Part shown: positions 17,180 through 28,300 of the stretch, in pieces
Numbering within the stretch: the first letter of the stretch is position 1
How the letters are laid out: the number at the start of each line of letters is the position of its first letter
Assembly (NCBI RefSeq): GCF_025631005.1
Contig: NZ_JAOTPL010000007.1
Span: 1-64,000 of the forward strand
Reading direction: 5' to 3'
Length of the DNA: 64,000 nt
From: Haoranjiania flava
GTDB lineage: Bacteria; Bacteroidota; Bacteroidia; Chitinophagales; Chitinophagaceae
Position numbers and translations under genes: made by a program
The notes under the pieces: model-generated
Told to the model about the DNA's origin: nothing
The model's database searches: none
What the model saw: the letters and a program-made list of their open reading frames with translations, nothing else

Positions 17180-20100
17180 TTAAAATTTAAAGTTTAAGCC
17201 AACGGTTAATGTTCTGGGCAAAGGGTAACGTGTGCCGTCTGAGCTGGCCATTTCCGGATCCCAAACTTTTACTTTATCCCAAACCAGTAGATTATAAGCC
17301 AGTAAATAAATACGGGAACTTGATAAGCCTAATTTGTTAACAATTCTGGTTGGAACAGAATAACCCATTTCTAATGTTTTGAAACGCAGATAAGAACCAT
17401 CTCGCATCCAGAATGTAGATGCGCGATAATTATTGGGACTGCCACCATAACTTAATCTCGGGTATTTGGCATTCGGATTTTCGGTAGCAGGATCTCCTGA
17501 AATATCCCTTGATATCCACCTGCTGCCCGGAGACGTTACTTCTGTTAGGATATTTCCCCAGCCGCCCTCAATAAACGGATAGACAGTTGGTCCATTCAGG
17601 AAATAGGTAGATCTGCCGGCTCCCTGAAATAACAGATTCACGTCCAAACCTTTCCAGGAAACAGACATGCCCATACCGTATTCAACTGCAGGCCTGTGGC
17701 TGGCGCCGATAGGCACCACATCATCCCCATTAATAACGCCGTCACCGTTTACATCTTTGTACTTTATGTCTCCGGGCATATAAGCTCCAAAGGTTTGCCT
17801 TGGACTATTTCTTATTTCCTCGTAGTCTTTAAATAAGCCTAACGCTATTAGGCCTCTGCTTTGTTCTGCTCTAAAGCCTTCCTGCATTAAATAAGGATAG
17901 TAGTTTTCCTGCTCGTCTCTGGCAAGAACCTGATTCTTATAATAAGTAATATTACTTCTTAGCGTTAAACCAACTTCTCCGAGTCTTTTATTAAACTCAA
18001 TGCGTCCATCAAATCCTCTGTTATCCATCTTACCCACATTTGCCCAGGGCAAAATCCTTTCCCAATATCCTCCAGGGGCTCCCTGCGGGTCAACCCACCT
18101 TTCAGGTATTCCTAAAACAAGGGGCAATTGTCCTCTTATCATATAAATATTGCTACGCGTTTCCTGGAAAATATCTATAGTAAAAGAGAGCATGTTTTGG
18201 AGTATATTTACATCTAAACCCAGGTTTTGCTTGCGGGCAATTTCCCAGGTAAGCGCATCTGAAGCTACCTGGGTGTAGCCTAAAGGTGCATAAGTATTAG
18301 GATTACCCGGTTCTCCAAAATTAAAATGGTGAATCAATTCATTTTTATCATTTCTTCTATAGTCTATTGAGCTTAAATAAGCAAACCTGTTGTTGCCAAA
18401 ATAATCATTGCCTACTTCGCCTATAGAATAACGTATCTTGAACAAGTCTAACCAGCCAATATTGTCTTTAATAAATTTTTCTTCAGCAACATTCCAACCC
18501 ACCGCTATTGCCGGGAAAAAGCCAAATTGATGACCTTTTCTGAAATTTTCAGAGCCGGTATATCCGAAGTTAAATTCGGCAAGATACCTGTTTCTATACC
18601 CATACATGGCACGCCCGGAATAAGACAAATTACGATGGGGTATACCATTTTTGATATCAGTACCTACATTCTGGGTCATTCTCACTTCCCTGGCAAAAGT
18701 TTTTATCAAAGCCTCCACATTGTGCTTATTGGCAAAGTTTCTTCCATAGTTCAGCTCCAGCTCTCCCTGGTAGACTCTTTCTCCTTCAGAGTAACTTTCT
18801 TGAAACATTAAAGATTCGGTGGACACCCTGTGCATAATAAGATTCCCGTTTCTATCGCGCCTTCTTTCTACGCTATACTGTTCAGGCCATTTTTTCCTGT
18901 TAATGTTGTTCTTGCTGTCTGCATCAAATGCAATGCGTGCTGTGGCACGAAGCCCTTGCGTAAGCATATCTAATCGCTGGTTTAAAATAACATTGGTTTC
19001 CATCTTATTCTGCCAGTACTCGCGGTAACCGGTCTGTGTAGCTAATACCCAGGGATTGGTTCTGTTACCGGTACCATAAGCAGGCACCAGGCCGTTGGAA
19101 TACATAAAAGGGATGGAAACAGGATTTTGACCCAATAAAGAAAACCAGATGTTCTGATCATTCAGCCCGGGAAAATTCTGTTTCTCCAAAAAGCCTGCAA
19201 TACCCAATGCCAGTGTAGTTGATTTGGTGATATCCATATCATAATTTACCCTGTAATTCCACCTGTTCATATGTGCATTGGTCTTATAGTCTTTCAACGA
19301 ATTATCCGATTTGTACATACCCCCTTCATCTACATAGCTTGCCGATACAAAATATCTGGCAATGGTAGCGCCCCCTCCCAGGTTTATAGATGCTCTGTAC
19401 CTGTTGGCGCCATTTCTTAGCATCTTCTTCTGCCAGTCTACGTTGGGATAAAGATCCGGGTCTAAACCTTCCCTGAACAATTCCAATTCCGTCTCACTAT
19501 ATAAGGGCTCTTGGTTTCTGGTGATCTTCGCTTCATTTACTAATTTTGCATAAGTATAGCCGTCCACAAATTCAGGCGTACGCGTACGCGTAGAATATCC
19601 GTATTCTGCCTTTCCTTCAATATTTATTTTCCCGGTCTTTCCTTTTTTGGTGGTTATAAGTATTGCTCCGTTTGCACCTTTAGATCCGTACAACGCGGTG
19701 GCAGATGCGTCTTTTAATACAGAGAAGGACTGTATATCTTCTATATTAATTTCATTAAAAGGACGTTCGAATCCATCAACCAGTACCAGGGCAGATTGAC
19801 TTGCCCCAAAGGTTGATATACCGCGTATCCAAAATTCAGACTGGTTATTTCCTGGCTCCCCGGACAGCTGCATACCAATAATACCTGCCACATTTCCTTG
19901 CAAAGCATTCGTGATATTGGAAGTAGGTGTTCTAAGCTGGTCTACATCAACCGTTGTAATAGCGCCTACTACGGTTGCTTTGCGTTGTGCGCCTGCTGCA
20001 GTAACAACAACTTCGTTTAAAACGCTTGAATCCGATGCGATCATTACAATGTTTACCAATTCTCTTGTACCAATCTTCACCTCCTGAGTGCGGTAACCGA

Positions 20101-20329
20101 CATGCGAAAAAATGAGCGTACTGTTCGGCTCGGCTTTTAGATTGTATTGCCCGTTCTCATTGGTAATCGTCCCGGTAACCCTGTCTTTAACAGCAATACT
20201 GACTCCTGCAATAGTTGCGTTTGTTTCATCTGTAACTGTACCTGTTACTTTTAAGACATCCTGGGCTCTTAGCATTTCAGAAGTTGCTGATAATAGAAGC
20301 AATACTAATAGGAATATATATTTTTTCAT
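17180..20329 (-). CDS. SusC/RagA-family TonB-dependent outer-membrane transporter (PUL1)
   Basis: The 1049-residue protein has a signal peptide ending near LRAQ, a carboxypeptidase-D-like regulatory domain (about 26-115, VTGTVTDETNATIAGVSI), a plug domain (about 130-235) with LKDASATALYGSKGANGAILITTKKG-type SusC signature, and a long beta-barrel. The C-terminus TVGLNFKF ends in the terminal phenylalanine expected for outer-membrane insertion. It imports oligosaccharides using TonB energy, paired with the SusD encoded next. It follows the IPT/NHL lipoprotein by 98 bp. Confidence 0.96.
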   Translation of the reverse strand: MKKYIFLLVLLLLSATSEMLRAQDVLKVTGTVTDETNATIAGVSIAVKDRVTGTITNENGQYNLKAEPNSTLIFSHVGYRTQEVKIGTRELVNIVMIASDSSVLNEVVVTAAGAQRKATVVGAITTVDVDQLRTPTSNITNALQGNVAGIIGMQLSGEPGNNQSEFWIRGISTFGASQSALVLVDGFERPFNEINIEDIQSFSVLKDASATALYGSKGANGAILITTKKGKTGKINIEGKAEYGYSTRTRTPEFVDGYTYAKLVNEAKITRNQEPLYSETELELFREGLDPDLYPNVDWQKKMLRNGANRYRASINLGGGATIARYFVSASYVDEGGMYKSDNSLKDYKTNAHMNRWNYRVNYDMDITKSTTLALGIAGFLEKQNFPGLNDQNIWFSLLGQNPVSIPFMYSNGLVPAYGTGNRTNPWVLATQTGYREYWQNKMETNVILNQRLDMLTQGLRATARIAFDADSKNNINRKKWPEQYSVERRRDRNGNLIMHRVSTESLMFQESYSEGERVYQGELELNYGRNFANKHNVEALIKTFAREVRMTQNVGTDIKNGIPHRNLSYSGRAMYGYRNRYLAEFNFGYTGSENFRKGHQFGFFPAIAVGWNVAEEKFIKDNIGWLDLFKIRYSIGEVGNDYFGNNRFAYLSSIDYRRNDKNELIHHFNFGEPGNPNTYAPLGYTQVASDALTWEIARKQNLGLDVNILQNMLSFTIDIFQETRSNIYMIRGQLPLVLGIPERWVDPQGAPGGYWERILPWANVGKMDNRGFDGRIEFNKRLGEVGLTLRSNITYYKNQVLARDEQENYYPYLMQEGFRAEQSRGLIALGLFKDYEEIRNSPRQTFGAYMPGDIKYKDVNGDGVINGDDVVPIGASHRPAVEYGMGMSVSWKGLDVNLLFQGAGRSTYFLNGPTVYPFIEGGWGNILTEVTSPGSRWISRDISGDPATENPNAKYPRLSYGGSPNNYRASTFWMRDGSYLRFKTLEMGYSVPTRIVNKLGLSSSRIYLLAYNLLVWDKVKVWDPEMASSDGTRYPLPRTLTVGLNFKF

Positions 20330-20427
20330 TTTATATCTTTTATGTTTTTTCTGCTATAAAAAATCACAGCATGCACATCTCAATATTATATGGCGTTTTT
20401 ATAGCTTTTTAATCAATAAGTGAGACG

Positions 20428-21753
20428 CTATTCGGTTGCAATTTTTCTGATGCGGCGATTTTTCATATCTGCTACATAAAATACTCCCTGCTCCTTATCA
20501 TAAATAATACCGTTAGGCTGATCAAATTGAGCATCCCTCAAGGCCCCGTCTGCATATCCGTATCTTTCGGGTCTCCCTGCAAATGTGCTTACAATTCCTT
20601 CAGGAGTTACTTTGCGTATACAGTGATTGAAAACATCACAGACATAAAAATTATCATACTCATCGAAAGCTCCCTGATGGGGTTCTCTGAACATAGCATC
20701 TGCTCCCACGCCATCTTTATATCCTTGATTATTGATCCTGCCAACAAACAGAACCGGCTGCTCCAAAACCCGGGTTTCCCGATTGTAACGGGCTTTTAGT
20801 ATATAGTTTCTATTTCTTGATACCATTAACGCAAAATCTCCACTTGGAGCAAATTGTATGTTAAACTCCCATTGATTATCGCCAACCCTGTAGAGTTCTG
20901 TTGATGTTCGGGTAGTCCTGTTCCATTTAAAAACCTGTCCATTAGAATAAGAGTTATAGAAAAAGTCCCCGGTTTGCGGCTGCACATCGCCACCATTGCA
21001 TTGCTTGCTAAAAATCAGCGCATTCCACCTGCTAAAATTATCTCCCTTGGTTGCAATCACTGCTGCAAGCTCGTCCCAGTTGTCTGCATCATTGGTTAAA
21101 TACATTGTATCATAGGTCGGATTAAATGAAATTGTCCTGGGCCTTCCCCAGCCGTTACCTGTTCTAAACTTGGTGGTTACGGTCGTAAGTGCAGAATCGA
21201 TCATCCTCAACCCTCTGTATTCTTCCAATAAATAGATATTCTTATGCTGATCAAACTCCAGCCAGTATGGCTCTTCAAACTGAGCTTTTTCAATTGGCCC
21301 ATCGACAATTGCCGTTCTGCCATCTTTATCGGTAAATCCTGCTAAGGTGCTTACAGCCGGCCTGAATATGTAAGTGAAATTTGTAGTAGAAACAACCTCT
21401 TTTGAAGATCCCTTCGCACCCACTACTATTTTTACCGGGCCAATACCTGCACGTGATGGCACTAAAGCATAAATTGCCGTTCCGCTGGAACCGATAACCG
21501 GCGCCGGCTTATCATTGACAAATACTTTGATCTGAGAAGTGTCAGTACCAAAATTTTCACCGTAAATAATCATTTGCGTGCTTACACCTCCGCTATCAGG
21601 TGTGAATTTTTGTATAGTAACAGGTTTAGCAGGATCATAAGGCTGAAGTACTTTAGTACTTTGCTCTTGCTTGTTACAGGAACAAATGAGTATGCCTCCT
21701 AATAGAAAATTAAAGAAAAGCATAAACGATTTGCTAACATTTAATTTAAACAT
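20428..21753 (-). CDS. IPT/TIG-domain and NHL-repeat lipoprotein
   Basis: The 441-residue lipoprotein has its lipobox at CSC (Cys26). An IPT/TIG immunoglobulin-like domain (about 40-128, FTPDSGGVSTQMIIYGENFG) is followed by a beta-propeller with NHL-type repeats, such as FREPHQGAFDEYDNFYVCDVFNHCIRKV and FDQPNGIIYDKEQGVFYVADMKNRRIRKI. Proteins of this make-up often open SusCD operons in Bacteroidota and are thought to be surface glycan-binding proteins. It is the first gene of the PUL1 operon, so its upstream region should hold the regulated promoter. Confidence 0.88.
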   Translation of the reverse strand: MFKLNVSKSFMLFFNFLLGGILICSCNKQEQSTKVLQPYDPAKPVTIQKFTPDSGGVSTQMIIYGENFGTDTSQIKVFVNDKPAPVIGSSGTAIYALVPSRAGIGPVKIVVGAKGSSKEVVSTTNFTYIFRPAVSTLAGFTDKDGRTAIVDGPIEKAQFEEPYWLEFDQHKNIYLLEEYRGLRMIDSALTTVTTKFRTGNGWGRPRTISFNPTYDTMYLTNDADNWDELAAVIATKGDNFSRWNALIFSKQCNGGDVQPQTGDFFYNSYSNGQVFKWNRTTRTSTELYRVGDNQWEFNIQFAPSGDFALMVSRNRNYILKARYNRETRVLEQPVLFVGRINNQGYKDGVGADAMFREPHQGAFDEYDNFYVCDVFNHCIRKVTPEGIVSTFAGRPERYGYADGALRDAQFDQPNGIIYDKEQGVFYVADMKNRRIRKIATE

Positions 21754-22255
21754 TGTAGACCTTTTTTGTTATAATTTTTATAATTACACTCAAAATTGAC
21801 TTAATATTAATTAAACAGCTTGACGAATTGTATCATTTTTTAGCAGTTTTTATGCATTTTAGCACTTACATAAATCTTACATCTATACACTTAATGAGTC
21901 AACAATGAGCTTATGCCTATTAGAATTATTAAAGGAGTGCAGAAAACAAAATTTTAAAGTATGCCATTAGGGAAATCGCAAGCAACTGTTCATATAATAT
22001 TAGCAAGAAAGGCAATAAGACAATCATCCAGGTAGTATCAGTTTTACGATAACCGGATAAATGGATATAAAATGTTAGGAAAGCTTTCAATCAACAAACA
22101 TATCCATTCGGGAAGTTAACATCGTACATTAACCTGCTCCATCCATTAAGCGATGTGGTTATGGAAGAAGAAGCAGCGGCGGCAACTTGGCGGAGTAGTA
22201 GTGCAGGCTACATTGCACAGTCGGTCAAGAGAGTGATCCTAATAAAGTCAACGAT
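21754..22255. other. 500-bp intergenic region, PUL1 promoter side; no gene supported
   Basis: The region lies between the first PUL1 gene and the stop of the propeller/LuxR regulator. Both genes are on the minus strand. It should contain the PUL1 promoter and the regulator's terminator. No TAnnTTTG box in the right orientation was found. Short open frames at about 21961-22035 and 22159-22257 have no recognisable product. The DNA looks degraded rather than coding. Confidence 0.5.
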
Positions 22256-25144
22256 TTAAACTTCATTCAAAAAAGAAACGAGATTTACGCCCGTGGGCAA
22301 ATTCAGCTTCTTTCGTAAACGATAACGAGCTATCTCCACGCCCTTCAAAGAAATGCTGAGGATCTGGGCTATTTCTTTAGACGACAAATTAATTTTAAGA
22401 TAAGCACAAATTTTAAGATCGGCTGGCGTAAGTTCCGGGTAGTTTTCCTTCATTCTTTTTAGAAAATTATTATGCACATCATCAAAATGCATGGAGAATT
22501 GTTCCCAGTCATTATTTTGTTTTTCAGTCTCTGAGATCAGTTTTATTACTTTTGTCAAATCTTTTCTTTGCTCTTTCTCTGATAGTTTTTTTGAAGCGCT
22601 TGTAATGTCTTCACGCAATTTGGTAAGTAAGCGGCTACGCTTGTAAAGATTCATTGTAATAGTTGCCAGTTCTTTATTTTTATATTTTATTTCCGTTTCG
22701 AGATTTTGATTTTTCAAATTGATGATCTCCCTTTCATTGTGTTCAATTTCTAACTCATGCAGGTATTTCATTTGCTGTTGTTCCTTCTCGAATTTTTTTC
22801 TTTCTCTTATAAGTTTTCTGCGTACTCCCCTGATTACTGCAAAAATGGCAAGTATAAAAAAGATAGCATAGATGATATTGGCAAGCACTGTCTGATACCA
22901 AAAAGGCCTTATGGAAAAGCTGTAAGCTATTTCCGGAGATTCTTTCCTCAAATTGTTTTTAGCTTTTACCTTAAAAATGTATCTGCCATGAGGAAGATTC
23001 GTATAGTCTTTCTCATTTTTAACGGACCATTCTGACCATTCTGTATCAAAACCCTCAAGCTTATAAGCATATTGAACATTGCTATTATTTATATAATTGC
23101 TGGAAGCGTATTCAAAGTGAATAGAGTTATTATTAGGCGGCAGTTCCGGTATATTTTCTTCTGCCTGCTTCGCCGTTATGATATGGTTACTTATAAAATA
23201 TCCGTTATGAATAAGGGAATCTTTGCCTGCACCAATACTGATAATTTTATTGAACAGGATTTCCGGAGAACTTTCTAAAGCATTATAAAGATCATAGTTG
23301 AGGTGTATAACACCACTGTTAGAACCGAAAAAAATATTTTTATTGTTAAGCGGATAGATATAATTAAATCCGGCAACTAATTTATCAGTCAATTCCGGCA
23401 AGAAGGTTACCTTATTCATACGTCGATCAAGCACTGCCACTTTATTGTCTGTTACAAACCAGATTTTATTGTCACTATCCTGGCGTAGATAGAAAATGGG
23501 CATTTTTCCGACATTGAAGATAAATTCAGGATGCGGACTAAAACGTTTGGTTTTAAAATTATATAGATATATGCCCTTCTGCGTTGCAAAAATTACACGG
23601 GAATCAATTTTAAATACAAAATTTTCCAAATCGGAAGGTAGTCCGGCTTTACTGTCAAGCAGTTCCATTGAGCGTATTTGTTGCAGTGAGCTGTCGGTGC
23701 TGAACTTATAAATACCGCGAATGGGATGCGAGGCCCAGATAGTTCTGTTCACAGAGTCTATCTCAACAAATCTAAGTGATTCAACATCCTGATGATAATG
23801 ATTGAAAATTGATAAATTGCTGTCTTGTCCTTTTATAAAATACAACCCTTTATAAGAACCCGTAACAATATTTTTTCCTGGAAGCTTCCTGAATATCCAT
23901 GCACCATTGTGGAAAATTGAAGTTAGCTCTTTGTCTATGATAAAAGCCCCTTCGTGATGTCCCATAAATAATTTATTGCCTATACTTTCCAAACTCCAAA
24001 CCTGCCCATCTGTCCCTGGTATCTTTTCAAAAGAGCCCTGTGAAAAGCTTAGATCTTCTTTTGCCGGTTTAGTGAGTTTAGAAAAAAACAGACCGTCGGA
24101 TGTGCCTATATACAGATTATTTTTAAAAACATTAATAGCGTAAGAAGCTATTGTACTATTCACACCTACATGAATATATTGAAATGCAGAATTGCTGTTG
24201 ATCAGGCTGAGCCCGTCATCAAGTCCGGTCCATATATTTTTCTCTTTATCGATAAATACAGACAATACAATATTATTGCTTAGACCATTGGAAGCCGAAA
24301 TGTGCCTTATTGTGTACCCGTTTTTATTTATAAAATACACACCGTTGGAGACAGTTCCCAAAGCGTACATCTCATCATTTATTTTCGCGGAAGAATATAT
24401 TTGGCTGCTGATAATTTTTTTATCTATGGGCAATTGATAGAATTTACTCCCGGTATAGATAAATATACCGCTTTTGAGCGTTGTGATCATCATAGAATCT
24501 TTGCCGTACTCTAAAATGTTTCTGACATTTCCAATACCTGAAGTTGAGGAGGCAGCCGGAAGGAATTTTCCGCTTATATATTGAAATAAGGTATTTTGAA
24601 AGTCGCATGCATATATTTTTCCGAAACACGAAGACATATTTGCCCATTCACTGCCTGTTTTTGCTTCATAGCTTTTTATATATTTGCCATCATAAACAAA
24701 TATCCTGCTACCCGTACGAAAAAAAACAATATGGTTCTGTGCAACTATATTCCACACATCGCCAAACTCTTTTTCATTGTCTGGAACTAATTGGTTCAGC
24801 GAATGAAATTTTAAAGTACCGGATTCATCAGGAAAAAAATAGCCAAATTCGTCCTGCCCCCCTACAAATATTTTTCCGGAGCTATGCACTAATACTGAGC
24901 GGGCTATTGTTTTATGTGGTAATCTGAAAAGCTTCCACTCTTTGCCGTTGTACGTGATTAAACCACGATTATTTGCCACGTACATAGTTCCAAATCTGTC
25001 CTGGTCTATAGCCCAGTTTTGTGTGCCGGCAGACATTTGTTCATGAGAAAAGTTAATAATCTTGGGAATGCCTATAGTGTTCTGCGGGGAAACTTGTTTG
25101 GTATTCAACAGCAAAAGCGCAAAAAGAATCATTACTCTCTGCAT
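22256..25144 (-). CDS. Membrane-bound propeller/Y_Y_Y regulator with C-terminal LuxR-type helix-turn-helix (PUL2 regulator)
   Basis: About 962 residues: a signal-like N-terminus, a periplasmic propeller (FGTMYVANNRGLITYNG, NIWTGLDDGLSL), a Y_Y_Y domain (about 675-740), one membrane helix near 755-775 (ILAIFAVIRG), a cytoplasmic coiled coil, and a LuxR-like winged helix at the end (LTPADLKICAYLKINLSSKEIAQILSIS). It has no kinase or receiver domain, so it is a one-component transmembrane regulator, comparable in layout to SusR-type proteins. It is divergent from the PUL2 SusC gene and is the likely activator of PUL2. An in-frame GTG four codons upstream (25156) is also possible; the ATG at 25144 was preferred. 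Confidence 0.9.
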   Translation of the reverse strand: MQRVMILFALLLLNTKQVSPQNTIGIPKIINFSHEQMSAGTQNWAIDQDRFGTMYVANNRGLITYNGKEWKLFRLPHKTIARSVLVHSSGKIFVGGQDEFGYFFPDESGTLKFHSLNQLVPDNEKEFGDVWNIVAQNHIVFFRTGSRIFVYDGKYIKSYEAKTGSEWANMSSCFGKIYACDFQNTLFQYISGKFLPAASSTSGIGNVRNILEYGKDSMMITTLKSGIFIYTGSKFYQLPIDKKIISSQIYSSAKINDEMYALGTVSNGVYFINKNGYTIRHISASNGLSNNIVLSVFIDKEKNIWTGLDDGLSLINSNSAFQYIHVGVNSTIASYAINVFKNNLYIGTSDGLFFSKLTKPAKEDLSFSQGSFEKIPGTDGQVWSLESIGNKLFMGHHEGAFIIDKELTSIFHNGAWIFRKLPGKNIVTGSYKGLYFIKGQDSNLSIFNHYHQDVESLRFVEIDSVNRTIWASHPIRGIYKFSTDSSLQQIRSMELLDSKAGLPSDLENFVFKIDSRVIFATQKGIYLYNFKTKRFSPHPEFIFNVGKMPIFYLRQDSDNKIWFVTDNKVAVLDRRMNKVTFLPELTDKLVAGFNYIYPLNNKNIFFGSNSGVIHLNYDLYNALESSPEILFNKIISIGAGKDSLIHNGYFISNHIITAKQAEENIPELPPNNNSIHFEYASSNYINNSNVQYAYKLEGFDTEWSEWSVKNEKDYTNLPHGRYIFKVKAKNNLRKESPEIAYSFSIRPFWYQTVLANIIYAIFFILAIFAVIRGVRRKLIRERKKFEKEQQQMKYLHELEIEHNEREIINLKNQNLETEIKYKNKELATITMNLYKRSRLLTKLREDITSASKKLSEKEQRKDLTKVIKLISETEKQNNDWEQFSMHFDDVHNNFLKRMKENYPELTPADLKICAYLKINLSSKEIAQILSISLKGVEIARYRLRKKLNLPTGVNLVSFLNEV

Positions 25145-25296
25145 AACAATAATCACATTTTTTTAAACAATAAAATTATAAAAAAGATTCAACAATTTGA
25201 TTGTTTAGTTTTAAACTATTGATAATCAATCAAAAATATTTTTATTGTAGTGTTATTGTAGTGTTAAAGAAATATACATTGAACGTTAGTTGATCT

Positions 25297-25304
25297 TACA
25301 TTTG
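25297..25304 (+). promoter_or_regulatory. Possible Bacteroidota -7 box upstream of PUL2 susC
   Basis: TACATTTG fits the TAnnTTTG consensus of the Bacteroidota primary sigma factor, 50 bases before the ATG of susC. A TTG lies 15 bases upstream (25279-25281), closer than the usual 19-21, so the -33 match is imperfect. Experimental start-site data would be needed. Confidence 0.35.
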
Positions 25305-25354
25305 TGGAGTAATGCTTACCGAGCATATACATATCACTGTTAAAAATTTATAGT

Positions 25355-28300
25355 ATGATTAATCAAAAAACGCATTATTTAAGAAACGTATCCACTACTT
25401 TTTTACTCGGTTTTTTTGCTGTTCTGCTGTTTCCGGCTACTGTATTTAGTCAGCAAAAGACTATTTCCGGTGTCGTAAAAAATGAGATCAATGAAGTGCT
25501 TTCAGGAGCCACTATAAAGAATGCAGCCACCAGTGCAGGCACCTTTACAAATGCCGATGGTATTTTCAGCATTTCTGCTGCTCCTTCGGAAGTACTTGAA
25601 ATTTCTTACGTAGGGTATAATACCGAATTTATAACTGTTGGCGAGCAAAAGAATATCACCATTGTCCTGACACCATCGGTTAATACCGAACTTTCAGACG
25701 TGGTAGTAATCGGCTACGGAACACAGAAAATAACGAATGTATCGGGAGCTGTTGCCACTATAAAGAGTGCAGATATTGAAAGACTCAGACCGGCACGTCC
25801 GGAAGAGGCCATACAAGGCAGGGCCGCTGGTGTCAATATCATTCAATCTGGTTCTCCCGGGTCTAAACCAACAGTGCTCGTGAGAGGCATTCCTTCTTTT
25901 TCAGGCACTGATCCTGTGGTTATAATTGACGGTGTGCCGCAATCATTAAATGATTTCAATTCTATTAATGCTGCTGATATTGAGAATATAAACGTTTTGA
26001 AAGATGCTGCAACTACAGCTATTTATGGCGTAAAAGGTGGAAACGGCGTTATTGTTGTAACGACAAAGTCCGGCCGAAAAAATCCGAAGCCTGAAATAAC
26101 TTTTTCTGCTAACTATGGCATTCAGCAAGTAGTGAAAAAAATAGATATGTTGAATGCAGGTGAATATGCCGGAATGATAAACGAAGGCAGTGTGGCAAGT
26201 GGCGGCAATATCATATTTCCCGACCTGTCTTTAATGGGGGAAGGAACGGATTGGCAGAAGGAGGTGTTTAAAACTCCGTCAGATCAGACTTATAATCTTG
26301 GCTTACGAGGAGGTAGTGATAATGTATCTTATTTCCTCTCTGCCGGTTATTTAAGTCAGGGAGGTATTGTTGGCGGATACGATAAATCGCGTTTCAACAG
26401 AACAAACCTCACCGCTAACATGGATTTTAAGATTACATCTAAATTAAAACTCATACTTAATAACACGTATGTTTTACTCAACAGCAGAGGTGTGCAGGAG
26501 AATTCTTTCAACAGTATCCTGGGAAGCGCTTTGAATTTTGATCCTACTGTATCGGTTTTTAACACTGATCCGGCTGTAAAAAGTACTTACGGCTATAGCA
26601 GCCTCATACTATCTGAGGTGTTTAATCCGCTTACAAAATTGGAAAATACACACAACAGAAACACAGGAAACAAGTTGTATGGTAAAGCTGAATTACAATT
26701 TGATATTCTTTCTAATCTCAAATTCACTTCCCGTTTCGGCTATACAAAAATATGACGATAATGCAAAGTCCTTTACTCCACTGGTATTTTACGGACCTCT
26801 AAACGTAGAAAATACTATGGACGCAGCCGGTAACAGAGTTGAAGGAAGGCACAACCAGGTGTCCCATACCAAAAACAGTAATCAGAATTTTACATTTGAA
26901 AATTTTGCGAACTATAATTTTACGTTACAAAACGTACATAATTTTGAGACAGTTCTGGGAATGTCCATTGCTAAAACATCAGGCAATGCTGCATCTGCCA
27001 CAAGACAGGACGTTCCTTTCAATTCATGGATTTTTGCAGACTTTACCGCTGCAACGGGTGCAAATACCAGCGATAATCCAAACGCGGTAACAGGAAGTTA
27101 CTATCAGTATTTCAGAAAGAATCTCTCTTATTTCGGAAGAATATTATATGACTACAATGATAAGTATCTTGCCTCTTTTTCTCTAAGAAGAGATGGCTCT
27201 TATGCATTCGGTCCCGATAATAAATTCGGCAATTTTTTCGCCGGATCTTTAGGTTGGGTGGTTTCAAAGGAAGACTTCTTCAGGTCTGACTTTATCAATT
27301 TCTTGAAAATAAGAGGAAGCTATGGCTCCTCAGGAAATGAAAATGTAAATCCTCAGCTGGTGTCTATCATTACCGGCGGGCCCAGCTATGATCCAATGGC
27401 AAACAGTAACGGATATACTTTCGGAGAGTTATTTATACCGGGTTCTACCATAGGCTCAGCTGCCAATACAGCTTTAAGATGGGAAAAACAAAACCAGGTG
27501 AACATGGGTTTTGATATGAGCCTATTGCAAAATAAAATTTCTTTATCTGCTGATTATTATCAAAAACATGTTGATGGGCTCTTATTCACTCCTTCCGTTT
27601 CTTTATACTTAGGCACAGTACCCATACCAACTGCTAATATTGGCACTACAAAAAGCAGCGGTATAGACGTAAGCCTAAACTACAGGGAGAAACTTGGCAG
27701 AGATTTCCTCTTTAATACTTCACTGGCATTCACAACGGTTAAAAGTCTTGTAACAGCTACTAATGACGACGGTACCGCAAGAATTGTAGGCGGAAGTTAT
27801 TTTAATGGCCAGTCTCAAACGGTTTCCGTGTTTGAAAAAGATATGCCGCCTGGATATTTTTATGGATACAAAACAAACGGCCTGTTTCAGTCAGCAGACG
27901 ATGTAAACAACTGGGCACGTCAGGACGGCGCAAGGCCAGGAGATATACGCTACGCAGACCTTAACGGAGACAGTATTATCAATGCACAAGACCAGACAAA
28001 AATAGGAAACCCGTTCCCGGATTTTACATTAGGCTGGAATATAAATATGGAATATAAAAACTTTGATTTTACCGTTTTTACTTATGCTTCTGTTGGCAAT
28101 GACATTTACAAAGCTTATGACAGAAATGCCAACTATACCAATAAAACCAGGGATATCCTGAACCGCTGGACAGGACCAAATACAACAAATGATGCAAGAT
28201 ACCCCAGGTACTCTTTCACCGATAACAATAACAACGCACGCGTGTCCGATCGTTACGTGGAAGACGGATCGTTTGTTAAGATCAAGAATATACAGTTGGG

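Noticed and set aside
22159..22257. 33-codon frame MEEEAAAATW... upstream of the regulator stop
   Set aside because: No homology, biased composition, overlaps the regulator end; not supported as a gene.
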